Shown: positions 1 to 7,204, counted from the stretch's first letter. The stretch: 38,262 nt of DNA from JANXQE01 sp035651635 (GCA_035651635.1 DASRFK010000201.1:1-38262); one strand, 5' to 3'. Numbers and translations: made by a program. Notes: a model not told the origin generated them from the letters alone.

Positions 1-2015
1 CGGTGTGGCTCGAGGCTGAATCGAGCGGCATTGGGAGGGACCTTGCCGGTTTGAATCGCCCGATGCGTTTCCGTTAAAACAAGGCCGGTAACCGGCAGTT
101 CGGTCAGCGGCCCGATGATTTCTGATGCCCAGCGGGAAAGGTCCATGTGAATGCGCAGAACCAGGTAATTGGAGCTGTTGACCCAGGCGGTAACCGGAAT
201 AAACGGGCGGTCCGCTGCGCGATTGGTCACTCCCCAAGGCTGAAGGATTGATTCGGGCTCCTGCTCCCACTTGATGATGTAGGCGGGCTGTCCGCTGACC
301 TGCGCTGTCCCGACATATTGCGGGTTGCGCGCATGAGCCATGACCTCCTCAGGGTTGGGATTGGCGAGCAGCATCCGGTAAACCGGCAAAACGCTTACCG
401 GTCCGACCTGCCAGGAAGTATCGCGGGGCAGATCAAAGGCCGTCGGGCGCGAGGAGTGGTCCAAGAGTTGGTACTGCCCCACGGCCGGGACCGCGAGCCA
501 GCCGCTATTGGTATTGTTGAGCAGGCGCACCTCAAATTCAGGCCAGGTAAACGAGCTGCGCAGCGAGAAGTTCAGTTTGTCGGGCCTTTCAAAAATCGCC
601 GAACCCGAACCCGAAATTGGAATGGTTGTGCCACCCAACCCGAGGTCGATGGTGCTCTCGAAGGTATCGCGGTACGTCCGCAAGTTACGGTAGGCCGAGG
701 CCATCAGGCGGGTGGTTCGCGACGCCAGGCGCACCTGGTGATAACCCGAATACAACGGCCCGATGAACAGATAAGCCAGGAGGAGCACGACGGCGCTGCC
801 AAAGCCAATGAGCATGCCCCGGCGCCCGGCGCGGCGCTGCCGCCGGACTTCGGCCTGCGGCATGTTGGTCTGGATCCAATTGCCATCAAACACCCGCCAG
901 TAGATCCGGTTGCGGACTTGCAGATAGCCGTTCACCCCGCGGGTAATGCCGGAAAGCCGCAGAATGCTGACCAACTGGTTGGTCTCGTCATCCGGCACAA
1001 CCTGCCCGTTGTGAATGCGGCGATACAGGTAGAGCAGCCCGGCCACGTCGACCTCGCTGCGCAGCAACCGCTCGCGGACAAAAATCAGGTTGTCGTCACG
1101 GTCACGAGCCTGGCGCGAGAGAAACAGCTTTTCCGCAAGCAGATCGACCGCGCGGCTTGAGGGCAGCAAAGGTGGCACCGGCATCTCGCCCGGTGTGTCG
1201 GCCGTCTGCGTCGATAAGGCCTCCGCCAGCGCGCGGCATAACCGCTGGGTCAAGTACGGGTGCCCGCCGGTCCAGTGAAGCACACGGCTTAGCAAGTCGC
1301 GCGCAACGGAGTCTTCGCCGGTCAATCCCCGCGCCAGCGGCGTAGCCTCGACCGCCGTGAAATCGTTCAACTCGATACGCCGCCCGATGTTGAACGGGGT
1401 CATGCGCGTGTCGCGGATCAGGTCGGTGGGAGTCGCCACCCCCAATAGCCCAAAGGCCAAACGATTGAAGACCGAATCGCGCGAGCGCCGGTTGTAAAAT
1501 TCACGAATCGCCGCGAAGAATTCATCCGTAGAAAAAGGGAGGCTGCGAACGATGTCGATTTCGTCCACGAAAATGACCACGTTCGACGAAAGCTTGCCCA
1601 GGACCACCTGTTCGATAGCGGTGACCCAGCGTTGCAGCGGTCCCCATTCCGGGTGGGCGGCGCAGAAGTCGAAGAGCTCGTCCTCGAGGTCCAGTTGCTG
1701 GCCGAGTCGCGAAATGAGCCCATCGTACCATTGCTCGAGGCTCAAGTTCTGGCCAATGGCAGTCAGGTCCAGGACCGCTACGGCCACTCCTTGCTCGCGC
1801 AGACGTTTGACCGTGCGCACCATGAGGGAGGATTTCCCCATCTGGCGCGAAGTCAGAACGTAGCAGAATTCGCCGGCCAGCAATCCGTCGCCCAGGTCGC
1901 GGTCGGCTCGCCGCTCAACATAGGAAGGGGCGTCGTGCCGCAGGGTGCCGCCGGTAACGTAAAACTCACTGCCCGTTTCGGGAGGTACGAGGACCGGTGA
2001 TGGCAGCTCAGGCAT
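1..2015 (-). CDS. AAA_35-type ATPase with membrane anchor and LolA/DUF2092-like tail (partial, 3' end off window)
   Basis: The reading frame is open on the minus strand from ATG at 2015 past the left edge (671 codons visible); an in-frame TGA lies just upstream of the only plausible Met. Residues about 15-340 match the AAA-like (AAA_35) family: a conserved EFYV near the N-terminus, Walker A SRQMGKSSL near residues 56-64, Walker B VIFVDEID near 147-154, and the GGHPYLTQRL motif. A single hydrophobic segment (LIGFGSAVVLLLAYLFI, roughly residues 394-416) follows a basic stretch. The rest is a beta-rich region resembling outer-membrane lipoprotein-sorting/DUF2092 proteins, probably periplasmic. 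It would thus be a membrane-anchored NTPase with an outer sensor or binding domain. The gene lies downstream of a TIR protein with the same AAA type on the same strand. The AAA call is firm; the tail domain is inference. Confidence 0.8.
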   Translation of the reverse strand, partial: MPELPSPVLVPPETGSEFYVTGGTLRHDAPSYVERRADRDLGDGLLAGEFCYVLTSRQMGKSSLMVRTVKRLREQGVAVAVLDLTAIGQNLSLEQWYDGLISRLGQQLDLEDELFDFCAAHPEWGPLQRWVTAIEQVVLGKLSSNVVIFVDEIDIVRSLPFSTDEFFAAIREFYNRRSRDSVFNRLAFGLLGVATPTDLIRDTRMTPFNIGRRIELNDFTAVEATPLARGLTGEDSVARDLLSRVLHWTGGHPYLTQRLCRALAEALSTQTADTPGEMPVPPLLPSSRAVDLLAEKLFLSRQARDRDDNLIFVRERLLRSEVDVAGLLYLYRRIHNGQVVPDDETNQLVSILRLSGITRGVNGYLQVRNRIYWRVFDGNWIQTNMPQAEVRRQRRAGRRGMLIGFGSAVVLLLAYLFIGPLYSGYHQVRLASRTTRLMASAYRNLRTYRDTFESTIDLGLGGTTIPISGSGSAIFERPDKLNFSLRSSFTWPEFEVRLLNNTNSGWLAVPAVGQYQLLDHSSRPTAFDLPRDTSWQVGPVSVLPVYRMLLANPNPEEVMAHARNPQYVGTAQVSGQPAYIIKWEQEPESILQPWGVTNRAADRPFIPVTAWVNSSNYLVLRIHMDLSRWASEIIGPLTELPVTGLVLTETHRAIQTGKVPPNAARFSLEPH

Positions 2016-2044
2016 ACCACTATCAAGCTGGAACGATGCAGTTC

Positions 2045-2198
2045 AACCACGGAGGGACACCGATGACCACAGATAAAAAGAACGGACTGGTACCACCTCG
2101 ACCGGGTGAACTCGCATCGCTCTTGGACGAACGAAGCAGCCTTTTGTCGGATACTTTCTGCTGTCTTATCCGTGCGAAACCGTGTTCATCTGTGGCTT
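2045..2198. repeat. Intergenic inverted-repeat element
   Basis: Two imperfect inverted arms of about 30 nt lie at 2045-2076 and 2166-2198; I count 22 of 30 matching positions. The left arm carries CCACGGAGGGACACCGATGA and the right arm, on the reverse strand, CCACAGATGAACACGG. About 90 nt lie between the arms. Motifs of this CCACAGATGAACACGG type recur in intergenic DNA of Verrucomicrobiota and related genomes, so this is probably a dispersed REP/MITE-like element and not a gene. The short ORF across it has no protein-like features. Confidence 0.5.
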
Positions 2199-2264
2199 TC
2201 AAGTTTATTTAGCCCGGTATCAGAATCTGAGGAATCCGGAGCGATTTTAGGATGGGCCTAACTC

Positions 2265-3806
2265 TCAGAGCAGATGCCTGCGCAAATAGGCCGCATACAA
2301 CCGGCAGCGCGGCCTGGCTTCTTCGGGAATATGGCCACTGACCAGTCCCGCGCTACGCAGTCGATCGAAGGTTTCCGGGTTGGGACAAGGCTGGCCGTTG
2401 AGAACGCCGCGCATGACTTCAGTCAGTGCGCTATCCCGTACCAACAGCACGAGAATTCGGCGCAGGTGATCCCCGTAAAATGCTTCATCGCGCGCAGCTT
2501 GCTGCTCGAACGCATCAAAGGAGAGCTTGCGCCGCGCCAGTTCATCCAGTCCCCGCCGCACCAGGTAAGGGTGGCCGCCTACCAGCCGATAGAACCGTGT
2601 CGCCTCATCATCGGATTTAAGCGGATTGTTGTACCGTCGATTCAGCTCCGCCACTTGGGCGGGCGTAAAATCCTCCAAAGTCAGGCGCGTCCCGACATTG
2701 AACGGGGACTGGTTGATGTCGGTGATGAACAGGTGCGCCTCGGTCGCGTACGCAATGGCGATGGTCAAGTGCGACCAGGGCCCTGATGGGTCCAGCGCCC
2801 GTTCATTGTGCCACGAGCGAATCAAACCGAAGACTTCACTGCCGAAGGGAGTAACAAACAGCCGGTCCACTTCGTCGAGCCCCCAAAAGAGCGGCTGCCC
2901 CACTTTGCCCAGGACTTCGCGGCGAAGAAAGCGTTCCAGGTTCGCATTAGGACCCCGGCGCGGATCCCAGGTGTTGGTGGGATCGGCTTCGAGTTCGAGC
3001 TGGTCGGCAATCGATTCGGCCATGGTCCGGTACAAGCGGTCGACGGTTTTGAAGTTTTCGGCGTTGAGCTTCTGCAAGTCGGTCGCGACCGCCTTGGCGC
3101 CGTGTTCGCGGGCAAACTGCATTCCGCGCGCCAACAGCGAGGTCTTGCCCATCTGGCGCGCGCCTTTAAGCAAAACGATACTATCGTGCTTGGTAATGGC
3201 TGAGCGCAGCTCCCCATCCGCGGCGCGGTTGATGTAGAATTCAGAGTCGAGCGGGACCGCGCCACCCAGGGATTCCAAAGCGGCGGGACGCACCTGGGTA
3301 GCCATGGGCTGGGCCACCGGAGTTGGTGCAGCAGGAGCCGAGGGCGAGTGCGCGTCAGCCACAGCAGCAGGCGCTTGCTTTAGAGCTTCGCCCAGTTCTG
3401 TAACGAGGCCCAGGTTATCCTGCTCACCTTCCCACAGAAAATACTGCAGCGGGTCAAGAATACTCGAGAGCGGTTCGGGTAGTGGCCCGGTATACCTGAC
3501 GCGCACTGGCAGGAGCCTGGGTTTGGCGCCGTTGAGCTGCGAAGCTTCGTGCGCGCTCTCGATCTCGAATCCAAGCATCTCGCTGTAGATGGAATCGGAT
3601 GAAAGCAGCGGGATGACCGCATCGGCCGAGCGTATGCGGTCTTCGATTTCGCGGGCCCACTCCACACCCATGGTCAAGTGCCGATCGATAAACACGCGGC
3701 AGCCTGCCTCCGTCAGGCTAGACTCCAGGAACCCGACCAACTCCTCATCAGGCTGACTGCCACGCTTATATATCAGTGCTACTTGGGGATTTTTGATGGT
3801 TGCCAT
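2265..3806 (-). CDS. TIR domain-AAA_35 ATPase (STAND-like) protein
   Basis: A 513-residue protein. I chose ATG at 3806 (MATIKNPQVALIYK) because the TIR fold begins at once; a longer TTG start at 3872 would add an unrelated basic leader. Residues 8-140 form a TIR/TIR_2 domain (VFIDRHLTMGVEWAREI, then IPLLSSDSI), with E81 in the position of the NADase glutamate of active TIR enzymes. A Pro/Ala-rich linker (about 145-178) leads to an AAA_35 ATPase: SEFYINR, Walker A GARQMGKTSL (215-224), Walker B FWGLDEVD (307-314) and GGHPYLVRRGL (410-420). The C-terminus is a winged-helix-like tail with no obvious sensor repeats. TIR-NTPases of this layout can act as NAD-consuming effectors in bacterial immunity; whether this one does is inference. 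Confidence 0.85.
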   Translation of the reverse strand: MATIKNPQVALIYKRGSQPDEELVGFLESSLTEAGCRVFIDRHLTMGVEWAREIEDRIRSADAVIPLLSSDSIYSEMLGFEIESAHEASQLNGAKPRLLPVRVRYTGPLPEPLSSILDPLQYFLWEGEQDNLGLVTELGEALKQAPAAVADAHSPSAPAAPTPVAQPMATQVRPAALESLGGAVPLDSEFYINRAADGELRSAITKHDSIVLLKGARQMGKTSLLARGMQFAREHGAKAVATDLQKLNAENFKTVDRLYRTMAESIADQLELEADPTNTWDPRRGPNANLERFLRREVLGKVGQPLFWGLDEVDRLFVTPFGSEVFGLIRSWHNERALDPSGPWSHLTIAIAYATEAHLFITDINQSPFNVGTRLTLEDFTPAQVAELNRRYNNPLKSDDEATRFYRLVGGHPYLVRRGLDELARRKLSFDAFEQQAARDEAFYGDHLRRILVLLVRDSALTEVMRGVLNGQPCPNPETFDRLRSAGLVSGHIPEEARPRCRLYAAYLRRHLL

Positions 3807-3945
3807 AATTTTGTCGCCGGTTCCGGCACCCTTTCTGAGACGACCTTCACGCCGCAGCGTGGCAGAGCTCAAGCCAGCTTTACGGCCTCATCCTACCCTT
3901 TTGGTCGCCTGGTTCAACGAAATTGCGATACTTGGACAATAACCT

Positions 3946-4164
3946 GAGAACCGAATCCCTCTGCACCGCGAGGGCAGCCCCAAGCAAGTCGCCAGCCTGA
4001 TCCGGGAATTGGTGACCAACGATTTTATCACCGGTGAAACTGTCTCTATTGATGGTGGGATGACGATGCGGATTTGCCAGACCCATCAGGTTCTAAATGC
4101 GCCGCAAGCCTTGGCTGTTCTTCTGGCTGTTTTTCTGGCTTGCGGGAGGACGGAAAGGAGCTAA
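3946..4164 (+). pseudogene. C-terminal remnant of a short-chain dehydrogenase/reductase (SDR)
   Basis: One forward frame, opened by a TAA at 3940-3942 and closed by TAA at 4162-4164, reads IPLHREGSPKQVASLI and then DFITGETVSIDGGMTMRI. This is the hallmark C-terminus of FabG-like SDR enzymes (xPxxREGxPxxVA...ITGxxxxxDGG). The Rossmann fold, the catalytic Ser-Tyr-Lys and any start are absent upstream, so only about the last 45 residues of an ancestral reductase survive, followed by read-through sequence. It lies between the TIR-AAA gene and tRNA-Val and marks an old deletion or rearrangement point near the mobile-element junction. Confidence 0.7.
4102..4145. other. Inverted repeat/hairpin upstream of tRNA-Val
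   Basis: The arms CCGCAAGCC (4102-4110) and GGCTTGCGG (4137-4145) are perfect 9-bp complements with a 26-nt pyrimidine-rich loop that itself repeats TGGCTGTT. There is no T-run after the right arm, so it is not a textbook terminator. It may be a structured leader or a relic of the SDR gene's 3' end. Confidence 0.35.
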
Positions 4165-4232
4165 AATCTACGACTTATTCTTACGGAAGACTATGAATTC
4201 CAACGGTTCTCATCGGTCTTCTGATTCTGGTC

Positions 4233-4307
4233 GCGCGGTTAGCTCAGTGGTAGAGCACTTCCTTGACACGGAAGGGGTCAGAGGTTCAAACCCTCTATCG
4301 CGCACCA
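4233..4307 (+). tRNA. tRNA-Val (anticodon GAC)
   Basis: A 75-nt cloverleaf with encoded CCA. Acceptor stem GCGCGGT (4233-4239) pairs with ATCGCGC, followed by discriminator A and CCA (4305-4307). The D-arm contains TTAGCTCAGTGGTAGAGC. Anticodon stem CTTCC/GGAAG encloses loop TTGACAC with GAC at 4265-4267. The T-arm is AGAGGTTCAAACCCTCT. The anticodon GAC reads valine GUC/GUU codons. The 3' end is 133 nt left of the first end motif of the Mu-like element. Confidence 0.95.
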
Positions 4308-4440
4308 TTTTCGAGGCTTTTTGAGTCTGCGTCGCGGAGTTGTACAAAGCCGGATTTCGGCGGAACGTGGGGAAAAGGACCGCAGCCCATTAGGAATGAA
4401 GCACTTAGGAAAAGCCGAGAGGGGGGAGGAAAAACCTATT

Positions 4441-4524
4441 TGTACAAAATGTAAGGTAACTCTTCAAAACATCATTTCGACTCGGTAAAACCGAGCGTTG
4501 AAGAGTTTCCCGATTTTTTGTACA
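4441..4524. repeat. 84-bp palindromic left end with two inverted end motifs
   Basis: TGTACA at 4441-4446 and 4519-4524, and AACTCTTCAA (4458-4467) with TTGAAGAGTT (4498-4507), are symmetric about the same point (4482.5), with 11 nt between the motifs on each side. A small hairpin CTCGGT/ACCGAG (4481-4495) sits near the centre. The motif recurs once at the right end of the element. These are probably transposase-binding sites; the unit could also be a MITE of the same family. A further TGTACAAA at 4341 lacks the AACTCTTCAA half. Confidence 0.7.
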
Positions 4525-4617
4525 AATGCATTTTAGGGGTGTGAGGTGTGAAGTAAAAAGGCACCGAAAAACGGGCCAGATTTCGGTCAGGGGCTTAATT
4601 CAAACGCGGTTTTTAAG

Positions 4618-4645
4618 ACCGGTTCGCTTGGCGAAAATGGCCGGT
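4618..4645. terminator. Possible hairpin terminator of the minus-strand operon
   Basis: ACCGG-TTCGC (4618-4627) pairs with GCGAA...CCGGT (4631-4645) with a 5-nt bulge. It lies 27 nt beyond the stop of the gene at 4672-5157. On the minus strand the stem is followed by CTTAAAAA, not a T-run, so intrinsic termination is doubtful. The stretch 4525-4671 otherwise holds no gene; it has short G/T-rich repeats (GGTGTGAGGTGTG). Confidence 0.3.
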
Positions 4646-4671
4646 TAATCGGTCGTTAACCCGCCCCCAAT

Positions 4672-5157
4672 TTATCCACCGGCCGGGCAGATACGCAGGC
4701 TGCCGCAAAAGGGGCAGTTGGCCGGCGTCTGAGTTTGAAAGATCTCAGCGCACGCGCGGCAACGCAGTAGGCGGCCGTGGGCCAGAACCGGTTCCCCGTC
4801 GAACGTAATAGTCTTAACCAGGTCAGCAATCGCCATTATCAATTTGTCTTTGCTGGCACAGCCTTTTGAAATCGCTCCAACACCCAGCACGCGGGCCCGA
4901 CCGAGCAACTGTTCGGTCGTCAGAATCAGGGGTTCAGCGCCCACGAACTTGCGCAGGTTCCGTCTCTCCTTGAATTGTTCTGGCGTTGACCAGATCGCCT
5001 GGTCAAGCACGGCTTCCAGCTTGAGTTGGATTTTGCGATCCGGAGGCTTGCCCGAAATGGCCTGCTGCAACGCCTCGCTACTGATGCGGGCCTCGACCAT
5101 AACCTCAGAAAGGGTCATGTCCATGGCGGCGATGATTTTGGCCAGATCAATCATCAT
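4672..5157 (-). CDS. HTH-zinc ribbon regulatory protein (unknown)
   Basis: A 161-residue protein. Residues 1-50 (AKIIAAMDMTLSEVMVEA, then SSEALQQAISG) resemble a lambda-repressor-like helix-turn-helix. Residues about 78-112 form a second small helical unit (TEQLLGRARVLGVGAISKGC) similar in style to a SAP-like fold. The C-terminus is a clear zinc ribbon with cysteines at 133, 136, 148 and 151 (CRAC, CPFC). It overlaps the upstream gene by 11 nt, so the two form an operon reading out toward the left end of the element. It is probably an early regulator or DNA-binding accessory factor of the element; I do not recognise a named family. Confidence 0.65.
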   Translation of the reverse strand: MMIDLAKIIAAMDMTLSEVMVEARISSEALQQAISGKPPDRKIQLKLEAVLDQAIWSTPEQFKERRNLRKFVGAEPLILTTEQLLGRARVLGVGAISKGCASKDKLIMAIADLVKTITFDGEPVLAHGRLLRCRACAEIFQTQTPANCPFCGSLRICPAGG

Positions 5158-5419
5158 GATATCTCAATTGGTCCCTGGATATTATCAGCAGCGCCTCCAG
5201 TTCGCCGCCCTCCTGGCCCCAGTGCGCACCCTCAATCAGCCCCAGTTCATGAAATAGCAAGGCCAGCTGGTTCATCTTCAACTTTCCCTCCGGGGTGTAA
5301 TTGATTTGATAGCTCAACGTGTTCGGCTTGAGATCATCCTTGAGCACTTTAGCGCCGGTAATCCACCCGGAGCGTACGAGTCTTTTAATCAAAGCTTCAC
5401 GGACTTGTTCGTCGAGCAT
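5147..5419 (-). CDS. Small hypothetical protein, winged-helix-like
   Basis: A 90-residue protein, MLDEQVREALIKRLVRSGWI at the N-terminus, then an amphipathic beta/helix pattern (SYQINYTPEGKLKMNQLALL) and an acidic, Asp-rich end. Spacing of helices and the beta hairpin suggests a winged-helix fold, but no family is recognised. It is the first gene of the leftward operon of the element and overlaps the HTH-zinc ribbon gene by 11 nt, which implies translational coupling. Confidence 0.6.
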   Translation of the reverse strand: MLDEQVREALIKRLVRSGWITGAKVLKDDLKPNTLSYQINYTPEGKLKMNQLALLFHELGLIEGAHWGQEGGELEALLIISRDQLRYHDD

Positions 5420-5593
5420 GAGGGCAGTTGTGGATCAGTTTAAGAGGGATGCAAGTTTTTTATTGCAATTGAGCCAGGCGCGCGCTCATAGTCGCCACAG
5501 CCTTCACTGCGAATGAAGGTCTCGGCACTGTAAAGCGGCCTAATCACCCCGCAAAGCCGATTCGAAAACAGAACATTCTGCCCGTCATGGATA

Positions 5594-5617
5594 GCGCGTC
5601 GGGTGATACCGACGCGC
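5594..5617. promoter_or_regulatory. Perfect 9-bp stem-loop in divergent intergenic region
   Basis: GCGCGTCGG (5594-5602) and CCGACGCGC (5609-5617) flank a 6-nt loop GTGATA. It lies 46 nt upstream of the start at 5664, in the 244-nt gap between two divergent operons. No T-run follows. An operator or RNA structure in the 5' leader of the rightward operon is the likelier role. Nothing else is evident in 5420-5663. Confidence 0.45.
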
Positions 5618-5663
5618 GATAAGGTTCGCAGCCTTCTGTGGCGGGCATTGTGTTGAGGTAAAT

Positions 5664-5936
5664 ATGTCGAAGTTACTAACGCGGCCGCTCATTGAACGGC
5701 TGCTGACCACGGCGGCCGCCCTAGCCTCCAAACAAGGAATCAAAACCCGCGAGCTCGCCGAACTGTTCGAGGTAAGCGAGAAAACAATCCACCGGGACCG
5801 GGAATTTATCCAGAACCGGTTAATGATCGATCTGGATCTCGACCGGGATGGGTTCCGCTACCGGGCCCGGAACACGGCGCAGGCACAGGGGATCGCGATG
5901 GCGTTGCAGGCAATGGTAGGAAGGGGGATCCTGTGA
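5664..5936 (+). CDS. DeoR/HTH_11-like DNA-binding protein
   Basis: A 90-residue protein with a winged HTH of the HTH_11/DeoR type: KTRELAELFEVSEKTIHRDR (residues about 27-46) followed by a wing (IDLDLDRDGFRYR). A GAGG sequence precedes the ATG. It opens a three-gene rightward operon with 4-nt overlaps and a shared terminator at 6391-6413. It is probably an early transcriptional regulator of the Mu-like element; the target is unknown. Confidence 0.7.
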   Translation: MSKLLTRPLIERLLTTAAALASKQGIKTRELAELFEVSEKTIHRDREFIQNRLMIDLDLDRDGFRYRARNTAQAQGIAMALQAMVGRGIL

Positions 5937-6124
5937 ATCGCGAGCTACCAGCAGACATTGTGGCAAAAGCCAACCGAGCGACTATCGAGCACCTCCAGCA
6001 GTTGGCCAATCTGCTTAGTGAATGGAGCGTCCAACTCGGGAAAATCGCGGACCGGAGGCTTATCCAAAAAGCCATTCGGGACGGCCGCGGAATGTTCCCG
6101 CCGCGCGACCGGAGGTCGCTATGA
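5933..6124 (+). CDS. Small hypothetical protein
   Basis: A 63-residue protein starting at GTG 5933, which overlaps the preceding TGA by 4 nt; AAGGGGG just upstream serves as ribosome-binding site. The sequence is one long helix (KANRATIEHLQQLANLLSEW) followed by a basic C-terminus. No family recognised. Its tight coupling on both sides (GTGA and ATGA overlaps) supports it as real. Confidence 0.6.
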   Translation: MNRELPADIVAKANRATIEHLQQLANLLSEWSVQLGKIADRRLIQKAIRDGRGMFPPRDRRSL

Positions 6125-6363
6125 AACGCGCACCCAAACACTTCAAAGTCGATTGGATTCCGGAGGCGGACGGCCGCGACCTGGTCAAGCAGTTCGCCGG
6201 GCTTATCTCCGCAGTATACAAGCACGGGAATGTCGTCGAGCCAATGAAAACGGCTTTTCAATCGGACGGAACGACAATCCTAGTGACGCTCTACACCGAT
6301 CCCAATTCCAAGCTTGCAATTGAGCGCGAAGATGCCGAGCGTCTCTCCGAGCAGCAAAACTAA
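6121..6363 (+). CDS. Small hypothetical protein
   Basis: An 80-residue protein. The ATG at 6121 overlaps the upstream stop as ATGA, preferred over a longer in-frame start at 6022 that would run through the previous gene. The N-terminus is basic (MKRAPKHFKVDWIPEADGRD), then alternating helix and strand. No domain recognised. It is the last gene of the rightward operon and is followed 27 nt later by a strong intrinsic terminator. Confidence 0.6.
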   Translation: MKRAPKHFKVDWIPEADGRDLVKQFAGLISAVYKHGNVVEPMKTAFQSDGTTILVTLYTDPNSKLAIEREDAERLSEQQN

Positions 6364-6390
6364 AATCGGGGGAACCTGAAAACAAACGAG

Positions 6391-6413
6391 GGCCGGCGAA
6401 AGCCGGCCTTTTT
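6391..6413 (+). terminator. Rho-independent terminator
   Basis: GGCCGGC (6391-6397), tetraloop GAAA, GCCGGCC (6402-6408) and TTTTT (6409-6413). It ends the 5664-6363 operon and slightly overlaps the stop codon of the convergent repressor gene; a shorter A/T-rich tract on the other side may let it work in both directions. Confidence 0.85.
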
Positions 6414-6936
6414 AGTTCTTGACCGCGCGGCGAGCCTTCGCCCTGACACGTAAGTCTCTGCGGATATTCTTAATCAATGCTTCAAGCGACCTAATTGTCT
6501 GAAGAACCTCTGTTTTTAAAGGCTCCTCATCGGGAGGTTTGTCTTTTATTCGCTTCCACTGCTCCTCCAAAGCACTTTGAATCCTTTGAAACTGTTCCTT
6601 AGCATCTGCCTGGAGTTGGTGAAAATTCGAGCAGATGAATTCATCGTAAACCGACGTGAAAAGAGCTCGCGGCCCAATTTTAGCGAAAAACGCGTCGTCG
6701 TTGATTCTACCATTTGGAGAACAGTTTTCGCCGGATAGCCAGAAGGGGCTAAGGTTATACCTTTGCGATGCGGCTCGAAAAACAGCGTAAGGGAGCGGCG
6801 CGCGTCCAGATTCATAGCTTGCTATCCGCTCGCTTCCAAATCCGATGGACACGGCGAATTTTGAGCGCGATATCTGGAGCATCTCGCGGAATGTTCTGAA
6901 CCTTGCCCCAATTTCGTTTTCCCGAGCGGAGGCCAT
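6412..6936 (-). CDS. XRE-family repressor of the Mu-like element
   Basis: A 174-residue protein. I chose ATG at 6936 (MASARENEIG) because GGAG lies about 8 nt upstream; ATG at 6951 and 6978 are alternatives that add up to 14 residues. Residues about 5-60 are a Cro/cI-type HTH (IGARFRTFREMLQISRSKFA, then ERIASYESGRAPLP). The remainder is helical, with a basic C-terminus (RRDLRVRAKARRAVK). It diverges from a Ner-like gene, with the palindromic operator at 6995-7018 between them, the arrangement of phage Mu c and ner. It is inferred to silence the element's rightward transcription. Confidence 0.8.
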   Translation of the reverse strand: MASARENEIGARFRTFREMLQISRSKFAVSIGFGSERIASYESGRAPLPYAVFRAASQRYNLSPFWLSGENCSPNGRINDDAFFAKIGPRALFTSVYDEFICSNFHQLQADAKEQFQRIQSALEEQWKRIKDKPPDEEPLKTEVLQTIRSLEALIKNIRRDLRVRAKARRAVKN

Positions 6937-6994
6937 TTTGTTTCTCCGCATGTTTGCGGAAAACGACACGTCATTCAAATCTAAAGATTGCGCT

Positions 6995-7018
6995 TTACAG
7001 AATTATCATATTCTGTAA
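6995..7018. promoter_or_regulatory. Palindromic operator between repressor and Ner-like gene
   Basis: TTACAGAAT (6995-7003), spacer TATCAT, ATTCTGTAA (7010-7018): perfect 9-bp arms, 24 bp in all. It is 12 nt upstream of the ATG at 7031 and lies upstream of the repressor starts, which is where a cI/Ner-type operator should be. It is probably bound by the XRE protein and/or the Ner-like protein. Confidence 0.75.
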
Positions 7019-7030
7019 TAAAGCAAGCAG

Positions 7031-7204
7031 ATGAGCCGACGAAAGGCAAAGCGAATTAACCAGAAGTGGCCTGGGGTGAAGACGGCAGCCCGAAAACTGG
7101 GCGTTTCATATGAGCATCTGCTTCTCTGCCTCAAGGGTAGAAGGTCATCACGCCGGCTGATCTCTCGTTACAAAGCACTCAAATCTGGACGAAAAGCGAA
7201 ATGA
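7031..7204 (+). CDS. Ner/Cro-like small DNA-binding protein
   Basis: A 57-residue ORF, MSRRKAKRINQKWPGVKTAA at the start, then RKLGVSYEHLLLCLKGRRSS: a basic HTH of the lambda-repressor/Ner type (helix AARKLGVS, turn, recognition helix YEHLLLCLKG). It lies right of the operator palindrome and its TGA overlaps the next ATG (ATGA at 7201-7204). By position and size it corresponds to Mu Ner, a negative regulator of early transcription. Inference from context and motif. Confidence 0.7.
   Translation: MSRRKAKRINQKWPGVKTAARKLGVSYEHLLLCLKGRRSSRRLISRYKALKSGRKAK

Noticed and set aside
318..1160. Long forward ORF of 280 codons
   Set aside because: It is antisense to the AAA-transmembrane protein, and its residue composition (Arg/Pro/Gly-rich, no motif) is that of a shadow frame.
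4097..4324. Forward ORF overlapping tRNA-Val
   Set aside because: It reads through the tRNA and shows no domain; the tRNA is certain.
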